Origin: Capnocytophaga gingivalis ATCC 33624
Lineage (GTDB): Bacteria > Bacteroidota > Bacteroidia > Flavobacteriales > Flavobacteriaceae
NCBI RefSeq assembly: GCF_000174755.1
Contig: NZ_ACLQ01000035.1
Coordinates: 1 to 64,000, forward strand
Direction of reading: 5' to 3'
Length of the DNA: 64,000 bases
Shown here one piece after another: positions 27,740-36,378 of this stretch. The notes under the pieces are model-generated. The model was not told where the DNA came from. It did not search any database and saw nothing but the letters and a program-made list of their open reading frames with translations. Each line of letters starts with the position of its first letter. Position 1 is the first letter of the stretch. The position numbers and the translations under genes were made by a program.

Positions 27740-28711
27740 ATGCAACTAATTACTGATTATCAAAATGAGTTTGTCGCCTTTATGCAAGAGCACTTGAAGG
27801 AGCGAGACCCAAAAAATTTGTATGATCCTATCCATTATATCCTCAATGTAGGAGGGAAGCGCCTACGCCCCACCCTGACGATGCTCAGTGCAGATATTTT
27901 TGGAACAGATTACCACAAAGCACTCTATGCTGCCCTTGCGGTGGAGATTTTTCACAACTTCTCCTTGGTGCATGACGATATTATGGATGCAGCACCTCTT
28001 AGGCGTGGACATCCTACAGTACATACTAAGTGGAATCTCAATACAGGAATCCTCTCTGGTGATACTATGCTTATTCTTGCCTATCAGTATTTTGAGCAGT
28101 ATGAGCCAAATATTTTTCAAGAATTAGCCAAAATCTTCAGCAAAACCGCTATTGAAGTATGCGAAGGACAACAGTATGATGTAGATTTCGAGCAACAAGC
28201 ACAGGTCTCCACTGACCAATATCTCAAAATGATTGCTTACAAAACAGCTGTCCTTGTGGGGGCTGCACTCCAGATGGGAGCAATCATTGCTCAGACCACA
28301 GAAGAAAATAAGCAAAAAATATATGATTTTGGGCTTGCCTTGGGCATTGCTTACCAATTACAAGACGATTATTTGGATACCTTTGGCGATGCTTCCTTTG
28401 GTAAGAAAATAGGAGGAGATATCCTCCAAAACAAAAAGACACTCCTCTATCTCAAGGCTTTAGAGAAAGGTACACCAGAACAAAAACAAGAATTGCTAAC
28501 ACTCTATTCCACTGAACCTAAGAGTGAGGAGGAGAAAATCACTCGTGTAACTGAGCTTTTTATAGCTACTGAAAGTCATACCTTCCTTAGAGCACAAGTA
28601 GAGACTTACACGCTAAAGGCATTCGCTATCTTAGATACCCTTGATATTCCTGAGGAGAAAAAGAATATTCTAAAAGAATTCGGTGGTAGTCTTATGAATA
28701 GAACAATTTAA
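27740..28711 (+). CDS. Trans-polyprenyl diphosphate synthase
   Basis: A 323-residue all-helical isoprenoid synthase. The first aspartate-rich motif is DDIMDAAPLRRG (from Asp79) and the second is DDYLDTFGD near residues 208-216, with GGKRLRPTL at 38-46 binding isopentenyl diphosphate. It condenses isopentenyl diphosphate with allylic diphosphates to farnesyl, geranylgeranyl or longer chains, feeding menaquinone or carrier-lipid synthesis. The residues before the first motif (AVEIFHNFSLVHDD) point to a short-chain product, but chain length is not certain. It starts 5 bp after queH. Confidence 0.9.
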   Translation: MQLITDYQNEFVAFMQEHLKERDPKNLYDPIHYILNVGGKRLRPTLTMLSADIFGTDYHKALYAALAVEIFHNFSLVHDDIMDAAPLRRGHPTVHTKWNLNTGILSGDTMLILAYQYFEQYEPNIFQELAKIFSKTAIEVCEGQQYDVDFEQQAQVSTDQYLKMIAYKTAVLVGAALQMGAIIAQTTEENKQKIYDFGLALGIAYQLQDDYLDTFGDASFGKKIGGDILQNKKTLLYLKALEKGTPEQKQELLTLYSTEPKSEEEKITRVTELFIATESHTFLRAQVETYTLKAFAILDTLDIPEEKKNILKEFGGSLMNRTI

Positions 28712-28745
28712 TGGGTAATTATCAATTGTTAATGGGTAAAAATAT

Positions 28746-29396
28746 ATGAAAGTATTTGACGAACTTAGAAAAGCTGGAATTGATAGCCATGACATAGAAC
28801 AATTAGAAAAATTCTATGGGGAAGAACGTTTTATCCGTGGAAGAGATGGTTTTATAGCTGTTGAAGATGAGGATTTCGAGGGAATGCAGGATTTCTTTGA
28901 TGATTATACGCTCTTTAATGATTTGAAAGTAATTCTTACCGATGAAAATTCTAATTATTGGTGTGTATTTGTAGGAGGGGCTCGTAAGGGAATGGTTTGT
29001 CATCTTGACCATGAAGAACAAGACCAACAACAACCTCGCTTTAAGAGCATTAGCCGTCTGCTTGAGGTTATTGAGCAGCATGAGGAGGCTTATGACTTCG
29101 ATGAACTAAGAGAACTTCCTGAAAATGTATTTGACTTTCCTTCTAAGACCTTAGAAGACTTTCAGGGAAGAAAGCAGATTATAGAACAGCTCTACCAAGA
29201 GATTGACAGCCTTGACACAGAAGATGAGAGTTATGATCAAAACCGTTCTTCACGTATCTACTCTATTATAGTCCTTTCTATTGCCTCGGAGGTAGAGACT
29301 CATATAAAACCTTTCCTTGACGATGAAGACGACTATGTAAGAGAGTTTGCCGAAACGGCTATGAAGTTCTGGAGAGGGAAAATAGTGACTTTTTAA
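28746..29396 (+). CDS. Hypothetical acidic protein, SUKH/SMI1-KNR4-like
   Basis: A 216-residue, highly acidic cytoplasmic protein. The first 120 residues have the alternating pattern of SUKH (SMI1/KNR4) folds: an N-terminal helix, then strands LKVILTDENSNYWCVFVGG and GMVCHLDHEE, and a helix SISRLLEVIEQHEE. The last 70 residues look like a HEAT-type helical pair (DDEDDYVREFAETAMKFW). SUKH proteins are often immunity proteins of contact-dependent toxins. It is followed by two secreted YD-repeat-like proteins, which makes the context suggestive but not proof. The preceding spacer holds the AT-rich filler common in this genome. Confidence 0.55.
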   Translation: MKVFDELRKAGIDSHDIEQLEKFYGEERFIRGRDGFIAVEDEDFEGMQDFFDDYTLFNDLKVILTDENSNYWCVFVGGARKGMVCHLDHEEQDQQQPRFKSISRLLEVIEQHEEAYDFDELRELPENVFDFPSKTLEDFQGRKQIIEQLYQEIDSLDTEDESYDQNRSSRIYSIIVLSIASEVETHIKPFLDDEDDYVREFAETAMKFWRGKIVTF

Positions 29397-29417
29397 TTTT
29401 ACTATTTTAGATACTTT

Positions 29418-30380
29418 ATGGAATGGGTTACTTATCATAGGTTATTGATTATCCCTTCAGGGGTTAGGGGAATTATTTGCCTCTTTTTCCTTTTTGGTTT
29501 TTGTGTAAGAGCCCAAGAGGCAGATTCCTATGAAGAGTTTGAATCCCTCAAAGGAAAGGTTCTCTCGGTGGAAGAGAATTGCTATACCTCCTTGGAACAT
29601 TACCGCAATCGTACGTATGAGACAGCATACAAAACCCTGGAGGTAGTAAAGCGCCGTATTACTTTTGATGAAAAAGGAAGAAAACAAACCTATGAGGAAT
29701 ATGATACGCCTACTCATTGTATAGTGAAGACCTCTTTTCTATATGATAAGTTAGATAGACCTACTGGTTATACAAAAATTTACGATACAGAAGAGCTTCC
29801 TTACAAAGAACGAGATCATTGTTGGTCTGTCATATATCAGTATGATCCAATGGACAATGACCCAAAGGCAAGAAAAACCTCTGCGCTAACCTATCAAGGG
29901 AATCTGCTTAAGGAATATCGTACTTATAGCTATGATTCTTTAGGACAACTGACAGAAGAGAAGATTTCCTCTATACAACAAAATCAAGGGAAAATATATG
30001 CTTCTACCACACATCTTACTTTTACTTATGACAAAGAAGGGAAAGTTACCTCCCTCAAGTGGGCAGCAATTCCTTCAGGCGATGTGCAATACCATGATGT
30101 TTTTGTCTATGATACTCAGGGAAAGATAAGTAAAAAAGAACATTGGTGGGACAATACTTCTTTTATAAAGTATTCGTATGAGTACAACGAGAAGGGGGAT
30201 ATCGCTATAGAACAGAAAAAAGAAGGGGATGTTTTAGAAACTCCCAAAGTAAAATGTAATAATTCTTATCACTATACCTATACCTATGACACCTTTGGCA
30301 ACTGGACTCAAAGAATATCGACCGCCGATGATGAGGTATTCCTTGTTACTGAAAGAATTATCAAATACAAAGAACCATGA
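29418..30380 (+). CDS. Secreted YD/RHS-repeat-like protein
   Basis: A 320-residue protein with an unusually long N-terminus ending in a signal peptide (hydrophobic stretch at about residues 18-32, cleavage near VRAQ). The rest is a series of short beta-hairpin repeats of the YD/RHS kind, such as FLYDKLDRPTGYTKIYD, YSYDSLGQLTEEK, FTYDKEGKVTSLK, FVYDTQGKISKKE and YTYDTFGNWTQR. These repeats build a small beta-sheet shell; no toxin domain follows, so it is not a full Rhs toxin. No other in-frame ATG gives a shorter signal peptide. The next gene encodes a similar protein, so the two are probably paralogues. Confidence 0.7.
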   Translation: MEWVTYHRLLIIPSGVRGIICLFFLFGFCVRAQEADSYEEFESLKGKVLSVEENCYTSLEHYRNRTYETAYKTLEVVKRRITFDEKGRKQTYEEYDTPTHCIVKTSFLYDKLDRPTGYTKIYDTEELPYKERDHCWSVIYQYDPMDNDPKARKTSALTYQGNLLKEYRTYSYDSLGQLTEEKISSIQQNQGKIYASTTHLTFTYDKEGKVTSLKWAAIPSGDVQYHDVFVYDTQGKISKKEHWWDNTSFIKYSYEYNEKGDIAIEQKKEGDVLETPKVKCNNSYHYTYTYDTFGNWTQRISTADDEVFLVTERIIKYKEP

Positions 30381-30513
30381 AACAGTCCCTCTTCGGAGGT
30401 AGTAAGATTTTCGAAGGGTAGGAGGAAGTGAACAAGGAATAGAAATTGTCCTTAACAACTATTCTCTTTAAAGAGAAAGAATAACTAGTATTTGCAACTA
30501 AAACCAATATTTG

Positions 30514-31326
30514 ATGAGAAAATACCTACTTCTATTAGTATCACTTTACTCATTATTTTGCTGGGGACAAAGAAAAACCCATTTGCAAGAAATGAAACTT
30601 AATGGCGAGGTGAAATACCTAAAAGTTTATGAATACAACGATAAGGAATTGAATTTTGTAAAGGAATATTTCTTTAACCGTCAAGGAAACATTGAGAGAA
30701 ATAATAATTATCAGAAAGGCCAGTTAAACAGTGAGTTCATCTATCATTATGATGATCAAGGAAGGTTTTCTTTCTATGAAATGAATTTCTATGGAGACTA
30801 TGCCAAAGAAGGAAAGATTGTTTTTTCCTATAATAGAAAAAGAGATGCCATCCAAGAAGAGTATTACGAAAATGATAAACTCATACAATATACACAAAAT
30901 AAGTATGACAACAAGCATCATATCATTCTTTCCACAATTTATAGAGAGGAAAAAGAACTTTCTCATACAGAATTTGTTTACAATGACATAGACCAATTGG
31001 TAGAGGTGAGTAATTTTAATAATAAAAATGAGTTACAAAGCACCCTTAAAAACTACTATGATTCCTTGGGAAATCTTTCCAAAAGTGATACTTACAATGC
31101 TAAGGGAGACAAAACTACTTCTCGAGAAATGGAATATGATGCATATAATAATGTGATCAAGGATAAGATTATTCTCGAGAGCAAGCACTCTTTAGAGTAC
31201 AATTACCGATACAAATATGATTCTCACCAGAACTATATTATGAAAGAAGACTCTAATACAAAAGTAAAAAAAGGAAATTTTGAGAGTGTATATCTGAAAG
31301 AAGAACGACAGATAGAGTATTATTAA
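30514..31326 (+). CDS. Secreted YD/RHS-repeat-like protein, second copy
   Basis: A 270-residue secreted protein. The ATG at 30514 (MRKYLLLLVSLYSLFCWGQ) gives a clean signal peptide; the TTG directly before it is not needed. Repeats of the YD type follow, such as YHYDDQGRFSFYEM, YNDIDQLVEVSNF, YYDSLGNLSKSD and MEYDAYNNVIKD. Like its upstream neighbour it lacks a toxin or catalytic domain and ends in a basic tail. Function unknown; related flavobacterial proteins are annotated only as hypothetical or RHS-repeat proteins. Probably exported to the periplasm or outer-membrane surface. Confidence 0.7.
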   Translation: MRKYLLLLVSLYSLFCWGQRKTHLQEMKLNGEVKYLKVYEYNDKELNFVKEYFFNRQGNIERNNNYQKGQLNSEFIYHYDDQGRFSFYEMNFYGDYAKEGKIVFSYNRKRDAIQEEYYENDKLIQYTQNKYDNKHHIILSTIYREEKELSHTEFVYNDIDQLVEVSNFNNKNELQSTLKNYYDSLGNLSKSDTYNAKGDKTTSREMEYDAYNNVIKDKIILESKHSLEYNYRYKYDSHQNYIMKEDSNTKVKKGNFESVYLKEERQIEYY

Positions 31327-31372
31327 GGATTAACCTTCAGTTACTAACGACAAAACCTAACAACAAACAACT

Positions 31373-32122
31373 ATGGATTACGTATATACAACCACAACTG
31401 ACAGTATCGCTACTGTAGAATTTGCCTCCGAACAAGCCAATGCACTCTCTATGGAATTACTGCAGCGCTTGGCCAAGGAGCTGGACACCCTCTCTGCTGA
31501 CAAGGAAATAAAAGTAGTTATCCTCCGCAGTAAGGGCGAAAAAGCCTTCTGTGCAGGTGCTTTTTTTGACGAACTTGTGCAGGTAGATTCCTTAGAAAGT
31601 GGGCAACGTTTCTTCAGTGGATTTGCCCATGTACTCTGTGCAATTCGTCGTTGCCAAAAACCTGTCATAGGCAGGGCTCATGGCAAGGCTGTTGGTGGAG
31701 GGGTAGGCATACTGGCTGCCTGTGATTATGTATTTGCCACAGAAGCAGCTTCTATTCGCTTACCTGAACTGAGTATTGGAATAGGCCCCTTTGTCATCGC
31801 TCCTGCTATTGAACGAAAAATGGGGGTAGGTGCCCTTGCAGAACTCTCCTTGGCCCCTGACCTGTGGAAAAATGCATATTGGGCAGAGCGTAAGGGGCTC
31901 TATGCCTGTGTTTTCGAAAATATAGCAGACATGGACAAGGAAATTGGTTATTTTTCCCAGAGGCTTGCTTCTTATCCTACGGAATCCTTAGTAGCAATCA
32001 AGCAAATTCTATGGAAGGATACCCCCTCTTGGGAGCCTCTTCTCTTTGAAAATGCAGAAATTACAGGGAGATTAGCCTTATCCCCTTATACTAAAGAAAA
32101 ATTGAAACCTAAGAACAAATGA
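31373..32122 (+). CDS. Enoyl-CoA hydratase/isomerase family protein
   Basis: A 249-residue crotonase-fold enzyme. KAFCAGAFFDEL forms the first oxyanion-hole strand, and GKAVGGGVGILAACDYVFA the second with the conserved glycines. LPELSIGIGPFVIAP is the substrate pocket. Crotonases hydrate enoyl-CoA or isomerise double bonds, and relatives act in leucine or fatty-acid breakdown. The usual first catalytic glutamate position (after the AACD segment) is not clearly kept, but LPE in LPELSIG matches the second one, so the chemistry is uncertain. Its stop overlaps the start of a 55-residue membrane protein (ATGA). Confidence 0.83.
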   Translation: MDYVYTTTTDSIATVEFASEQANALSMELLQRLAKELDTLSADKEIKVVILRSKGEKAFCAGAFFDELVQVDSLESGQRFFSGFAHVLCAIRRCQKPVIGRAHGKAVGGGVGILAACDYVFATEAASIRLPELSIGIGPFVIAPAIERKMGVGALAELSLAPDLWKNAYWAERKGLYACVFENIADMDKEIGYFSQRLASYPTESLVAIKQILWKDTPSWEPLLFENAEITGRLALSPYTKEKLKPKNK

Positions 32123-32286
32123 TCTCACTACAACAGAACATCGCCGAGATACAAGAAAAAATAGCCAATGCCCCCGACAACAGCTATGCCATAGGGGTAC
32201 TCATAGGGAGTCTTTTACCCTTTGTGGTATTAGTTATTTTAGGGTATCTCTTATATTCCTATTATAAAAATAAAAAACAGTCATAG
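32119..32286 (+). CDS. Small single-pass membrane protein (55 residues)
   Basis: A short frame with ATG at 32119 and TAG ending at 32286, starting in an ATGA overlap with the stop of the enoyl-CoA hydratase gene and ending 4 bp before alr. The protein begins with an amphipathic helix (MISLQQNIAEIQEKIAN), has one transmembrane segment (about residues 25-46, GVLIGSLLPFVVLVILGYLL) and a basic tail (YYKNKKQS), so the C-terminus should be cytoplasmic. The perfect fit between two coupled genes is the main evidence that it is real. Function unknown; nothing in it resembles a toxin beyond its size. Confidence 0.7.
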   Translation: MISLQQNIAEIQEKIANAPDNSYAIGVLIGSLLPFVVLVILGYLLYSYYKNKKQS

Positions 32287-32290
32287 AAAA

Positions 32291-33400
32291 ATGTCAGTGC
32301 AAGAAACTACTTTGGAGATTCACTTGGACAATCTCCAGCACAATGTACGTCAACTCAAAAAACATCTCAAGGAAGGCACTCGCTTTTTAGCCGTAGTCAA
32401 AGCCAACTCTTACGGAAATAGCTCCGTTGCGGTAGCACAGTATTTGGAGAAAAAGGACTTAGCGGATGAATTTGCCGTGGCCTTCACCAGTGAAGGAATA
32501 GAACTTCGCAAGGCTGGAGTTACTCGTCCTATTCTTATTTTCCACCCTCAATTGGTGGATTTTGAAGACATCGTTCGTTATAACTTGGAACCTACCCTCT
32601 ATTCCAAAAGGCTCATCACCCATTTTATAGACTTTGCCAAGGAAAAACAGCTAAACCAGTATCCCTTCCACCTCAAGTGTAATTCAGGAATGAATCGTTT
32701 GGGTTTTTCAGTAGAAGAAATTGATGAGGCTTGTGAGCTACTCAAGGGACATGAGGAACTCAAAGTAAGAACTGCCTTTTCTCACTTATTAGCATCCGAA
32801 GACCTTCAGGCACGCCCTTTTATGGAAAAACAGATAGCTCTCTTTAAGGCTTTCCAGAAGAAATTGGAGAACCACTTCTCACACAAGATCATCTATCACA
32901 ACTGTAATACCTCTGGTATACTCAACTACCCTGAAGCACATTTCGATATGGTACGCAGCGGGATAGGAATGTATGGATTTGCCAATGACCCTCGGCTACA
33001 GAAGGATTTCAAACCCATAACAACTCTCAAGAGCATCATCTCCCAGATACATACTATCCAGAAGGGAGATTATGTAGGATACAATTTTGGATTTCAAGCA
33101 CAGAAACCTATGGAAATAGCCACCATTTCAGTGGGACATGCCGATGGGCTTAACCGTATCTATGGTAAGGAGGTAGGATTTGTTTTTATCAAAGACAAAA
33201 AATGTCCTATCGTAGGAAATGTATGTATGGACATGATCATGGTGGATATTACAGGATTGGGCTGTGAGGAAGGAGAAGAAGTTGTCATTTTTGATGAGCG
33301 ACACACCTCAGAGACCTTAGCTGAAACCGCAAAAACTATCTCCTATGAACTAATTACCTCCCTTTCGCGAAGGATAAAAAGAGTATTCATAGAAGATTAA
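32291..33400 (+). CDS. alr: Alanine racemase
   Basis: A 369-residue PLP enzyme that interconverts L- and D-alanine for peptidoglycan. The PLP lysine is Lys37 in FLAVVKANSYGNSS. The second catalytic residue should be the tyrosine in GDYVGYNFGF near residue 260. VCMDMIMVDIT near 313 is a family signature, and VRSGIGMYG is the glycine-rich phosphate site. The NSS after the lysine motif replaces the usual GHG and is a mild variation. It is the last gene of the run that starts at the enoyl-CoA hydratase homologue, with a strong terminator 25 bp after its stop. Confidence 0.93.
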   Translation: MSVQETTLEIHLDNLQHNVRQLKKHLKEGTRFLAVVKANSYGNSSVAVAQYLEKKDLADEFAVAFTSEGIELRKAGVTRPILIFHPQLVDFEDIVRYNLEPTLYSKRLITHFIDFAKEKQLNQYPFHLKCNSGMNRLGFSVEEIDEACELLKGHEELKVRTAFSHLLASEDLQARPFMEKQIALFKAFQKKLENHFSHKIIYHNCNTSGILNYPEAHFDMVRSGIGMYGFANDPRLQKDFKPITTLKSIISQIHTIQKGDYVGYNFGFQAQKPMEIATISVGHADGLNRIYGKEVGFVFIKDKKCPIVGNVCMDMIMVDITGLGCEEGEEVVIFDERHTSETLAETAKTISYELITSLSRRIKRVFIED

Positions 33401-33424
33401 TCTATTTATCTTAAAAATTTCTAA

Positions 33425-33467
33425 GGAAACTTTCTTAAAATACTCTTTAAGAAAGTTTTCTTTTTTT
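33425..33467 (+). terminator. Intrinsic terminator after alr
   Basis: A 15-pair stem (33425-33439 with 33446-33460, one mismatch/wobble) around a 6-nt loop, followed by seven T residues. It ends the alr transcript. Confidence 0.85.
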
Positions 33468-33513
33468 CTTGTTTTTTTTAAGAAAAAAATTAGGTTAATT
33501 CCTCCTTTATTCT

Positions 33514-33521
33514 TAACTTTG
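33514..33521 (+). promoter_or_regulatory. -7 box of the collagen-like lipoprotein gene
   Basis: TAACTTTG matches TAnnTTTG. The expected TTG about 20 bp upstream is replaced by TAG, so the -33 element is weak. It overlaps a possible GTG start at 33521, supporting the downstream ATG at 33569. Confidence 0.5.
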
Positions 33522-33568
33522 TGGTGATCTTACAAACAATGGAATCATTTCAGCTAAAAACTAATGCT

Positions 33569-34933
33569 ATGAAAAGATACATCATTTTAACTATCTTATT
33601 GATAAGCAGTTTTACTATTACCAACTGTCAGAAAGAAACTGTGGTGGAACGTACCGAAGTACAAAAAGGCAACCTTATCCACTCAGGAACTGGAGCTCCC
33701 GATGCCTCCTTAGGTAGTATTGGAGATTACTATTTAGACCTTTCTACCTCCAACCTCTATGGAGCAAAGACAGCACAAGGCTGGGGAAACCCTATTTCCC
33801 TAAGAGGATTACAAGGAGAGAAGGGGGAGAAAGGGGACAAGGGAGATAAAGGAAATAAAGGAGACCAAGGCAACAAAGGAGACCAAGGTGAACGAGGCGA
33901 GCAAGGAGTCAAAGGGGATAAAGGGGAAAAGGGAGACAGAGGACTCAAAGGTGAACGAGGCAAACAAGGATTCAAGGGAGAGCAAGGACCTAAGGGTGAA
34001 GATGGAAAGCAAGGACCCAAGGGTGAAGATGGAAAGCAAGGACCCAAGGGTGAAGATGGAAAACAAGGACCTAAGGGTGAAGACGGAAAGCAAGGACCCA
34101 AGGGTGAAGATGGAAAGCAAGGGCCTAAGGGTGAAGACGGGAAGCAAGGGCCTAAGGGTGAAGACGGAAAACCTGGTTCTAATGGAAAAGATGGACAAGC
34201 AGGAATCCCTGATAAAGGTGTAGGTCGTCTATTCTCGGGAACAGGAGCCCCAAAAAAAGAAATAGGTCAAGATGGAGATTTTTATATTGATATACTCCAT
34301 AAAAGACTTTATGGACCTAAAGAAGGAGGAAACTGGAGAGATAACTTTATCAGTTTAATCCCTCCTGAGATACGCAGCTCCGATTATGAAATTGGAAATG
34401 ATGAAGAAACAGGAGAGCAGTCCCTAACAAAATGGTTCTTAAAAACTATCAGGAAATTAGATATGAATAGTGTAGAGGAGTTGAGAAATGTGAGAGGCAT
34501 TGGACATGGAGCATTTAAAGATTGTAACAAACTCGAATCGATTATAATAGGCGAGAATGTAAAAATTATTGGACTTAGAGTCTTTAATGGAATGATGGGG
34601 CTAAAAGAAGTCATCCTTAATAAAAATTTGGAAAAAATTGGAAGATATTCTTTTGCAGGTGCTGGTATTTCAAGTATTATTATTCCAAAAAATGTTGCTG
34701 AAATTAATTATGCAGCTTTCTATGGATGTCAAAACTTAAAAACTATTATCATGGAATCTCAGAATCCTCCTATTTTGATCAAAGATAATACAGAACCTGA
34801 TGCATTCAAAGATACTCCCCAGACAAAAATCATCTATGTTCCTGACAATAGTGTAGATACCTATATAAATGATTCTCAATGGAGTAAATATGAGAGATAT
34901 ATAAAACCTATTTCTGAAAAACCTAAAGACTAA
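33569..34933 (+). CDS. Collagen-like lipoprotein with BspA-type leucine-rich repeats
   Basis: A 454-residue lipoprotein (signal peptide from MKRYIILTILL, lipobox TNC, Cys20). A short module GTGAPDASLGSIGDYYLD (about residues 38-55) precedes about 50 Gly-X-Y triplets (about 74-210), rich in charged triplets GEKGDK and then seven copies of GPKGEDGKQ. A second copy of the module (GTGAPKKEIGQDGDFYID, about 226-243) follows, then leucine-rich repeats of the BspA/LRR_5 kind (about 300-440). Collagen triplets without proline hydroxylation can still form trimers. I expect a surface stalk that presents the LRR domain, likely for adhesion. Starts further upstream fall in the promoter box. The sequence after Cys (QKET) only partly resembles a surface-lipoprotein signal. 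Confidence 0.82.
   Translation: MKRYIILTILLISSFTITNCQKETVVERTEVQKGNLIHSGTGAPDASLGSIGDYYLDLSTSNLYGAKTAQGWGNPISLRGLQGEKGEKGDKGDKGNKGDQGNKGDQGERGEQGVKGDKGEKGDRGLKGERGKQGFKGEQGPKGEDGKQGPKGEDGKQGPKGEDGKQGPKGEDGKQGPKGEDGKQGPKGEDGKQGPKGEDGKPGSNGKDGQAGIPDKGVGRLFSGTGAPKKEIGQDGDFYIDILHKRLYGPKEGGNWRDNFISLIPPEIRSSDYEIGNDEETGEQSLTKWFLKTIRKLDMNSVEELRNVRGIGHGAFKDCNKLESIIIGENVKIIGLRVFNGMMGLKEVILNKNLEKIGRYSFAGAGISSIIIPKNVAEINYAAFYGCQNLKTIIMESQNPPILIKDNTEPDAFKDTPQTKIIYVPDNSVDTYINDSQWSKYERYIKPISEKPKD
33986..34174 (+). repeat. 27-bp in-frame tandem repeat coding for collagen-like units
   Basis: Seven consecutive 27-bp units encode GPKGEDGKQ (the last ends in P). The units differ only by synonymous changes such as CCT/CCC and GAT/GAC, so copy number is likely to vary by slippage without shifting frame. 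Confidence 0.85.
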
Positions 34934-35106
34934 TAGGGGTATATTCATTTATACAATTTCTCGATATGAGTAGCACAAGCTACAAACTTGCACCAACATA
35001 GGGCACAAGAATTGTATCACTATATGAATATTAAGCAGATGCAATTTATCGCATCTCTACCATACGATTAATCAAAAGAGAATCGTCTGATGGATGTCTT
35101 TCTATA

Positions 35107-36357
35107 TTACTCAAACTTTATAGCCTTAATGGGAGATATTCTGCTTACTATATAAGAGGGAACCAGTAACATGAGTAAGCAAGTGATAAGAATTCCTATA
35201 TTAAGTGCTATGATATAGCCCATATGTAAGTAGATAGGAACTTCAGTTACATAATACACGGTAGGATCCAGTTTCAGAGGAGCAAAATAATACTGTATAC
35301 AGAGCAAACTAAGCCCTATAAGATTTCCCCAGAAAAGCCCTAAGCCTATCAGGTAAGCTGCATTGTAAAGAAATATCTTACGGATATTCCAGTTGGTCGC
35401 TCCCAATGCTTTCAGCGTACCTATCATAGGTGTTCGCTCTAGGATCAGCACAAGGATGGCAGTAATCATATTCACCCCGCCTACAATCACCATTATAGCA
35501 ATGATGATGAAGATATTGAGATCAAAAGTATGAAACCACTCAAAAATAGTTGGATACTTCTGAGCAATCGTCTGTGAATCATAGGTAGTAGGAATATGAT
35601 TATAGACATATTCCCCTACAGAATCCATCTGATCAAAGTCCTTGATAAAAACCTCAAAAAGCCCTACTTGCTGGGGTGTCCACTTATTTATTTTTTGTAG
35701 TTGGCGAATATCCACAAGAATATAAGTAGCATCAAATTGCTGAAAACCAGAAGCATATATTCCTGCTATAGTAAAATTGCGTTGATTCGGTATCCCTTCA
35801 CTCTCTTCTCTAAGGAAGAGAGTATTACAAGTGTCCCCTACGGAGAGTTCTAATCGGTTTGCCAAATATTCCGATATAAGCACCTCATTGCTAAGAGTAT
35901 CAGAACTGAAATCAGGGAATTTTCCTGCTTTGAGGTAAGCCTTCATATACTGAGCATCAAAGTCCTTCCCTACTCCCTTAGCTATAATCCCCTCAAAAGT
36001 TTTTTCAGTACGGATAATTCCCCCCTTGGTGATAACCCCTTGTAGGTGTAGTACCTTTTTCCCTTCTCGGTTGAAGAACTGAGGGTCTGTATAGAAATCC
36101 TCCTGATTCGAAATAGGCACAATAGAGACTTCCGAGCGATTGGTATCGTAATTGAATATCTGGATATGCCCATTGAGAGAGGCTATTTTCTGTCGGATAC
36201 GTTCCTGTAAGCCCCTCCCTGTTGCAATAGCAATAAGAATCATCACCACCCCAAGTGCAATAGCACTGATGGCGATTTTGATAATTGGAGAAGAAATACT
36301 ACTTTTGCCCCCTGAATTATGAACCAAACGACGGGCTATAAAAAATTCAATATTCAA
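35107..36357 (-). CDS. ABC transporter permease, LolC/LolE-like
   Basis: A 416-residue FtsX-like permease with four transmembrane helices: one near residues 28-50, then a large periplasmic domain (about 55-270), then three helices in the last 140 residues. FIARRLVHNSGGKSSISSP and the following IKIAISAIALGVVMI match lipoprotein-releasing LolC/E subunits, and GTLKALGATNWNIRKIFLY is the coupling region. It should detach mature lipoproteins from the inner membrane together with a LolD ATPase, which is not in the window. The gene diverges from namZ; the namZ promoter lies inside its 5' coding part. A 173-bp spacer separates it from the collagen-like gene. Confidence 0.85.
   Translation of the reverse strand: MNIEFFIARRLVHNSGGKSSISSPIIKIAISAIALGVVMILIAIATGRGLQERIRQKIASLNGHIQIFNYDTNRSEVSIVPISNQEDFYTDPQFFNREGKKVLHLQGVITKGGIIRTEKTFEGIIAKGVGKDFDAQYMKAYLKAGKFPDFSSDTLSNEVLISEYLANRLELSVGDTCNTLFLREESEGIPNQRNFTIAGIYASGFQQFDATYILVDIRQLQKINKWTPQQVGLFEVFIKDFDQMDSVGEYVYNHIPTTYDSQTIAQKYPTIFEWFHTFDLNIFIIIAIMVIVGGVNMITAILVLILERTPMIGTLKALGATNWNIRKIFLYNAAYLIGLGLFWGNLIGLSLLCIQYYFAPLKLDPTVYYVTEVPIYLHMGYIIALNIGILITCLLMLLVPSYIVSRISPIKAIKFE
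36278..36307 (+). promoter_or_regulatory. Promoter of namZ inside the divergent permease gene
   Basis: TTG (36278-36280), 19 bp, TACTTTTG (36300-36307) on the plus strand, within the first 80 bp of the minus-strand permease frame. It gives a leader of about 65 nt to the namZ ATG at 36379. Confidence 0.65.
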
Positions 36358-36378
36358 AATAAAAAATGCAATTTTAGA

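Noticed and set aside
33757-34198. Proline/serine-rich open frames antisense to the collagen repeat
   Set aside because: They mirror the Gly-X-Y repeat on the opposite strand, a known artefact of repeat composition.
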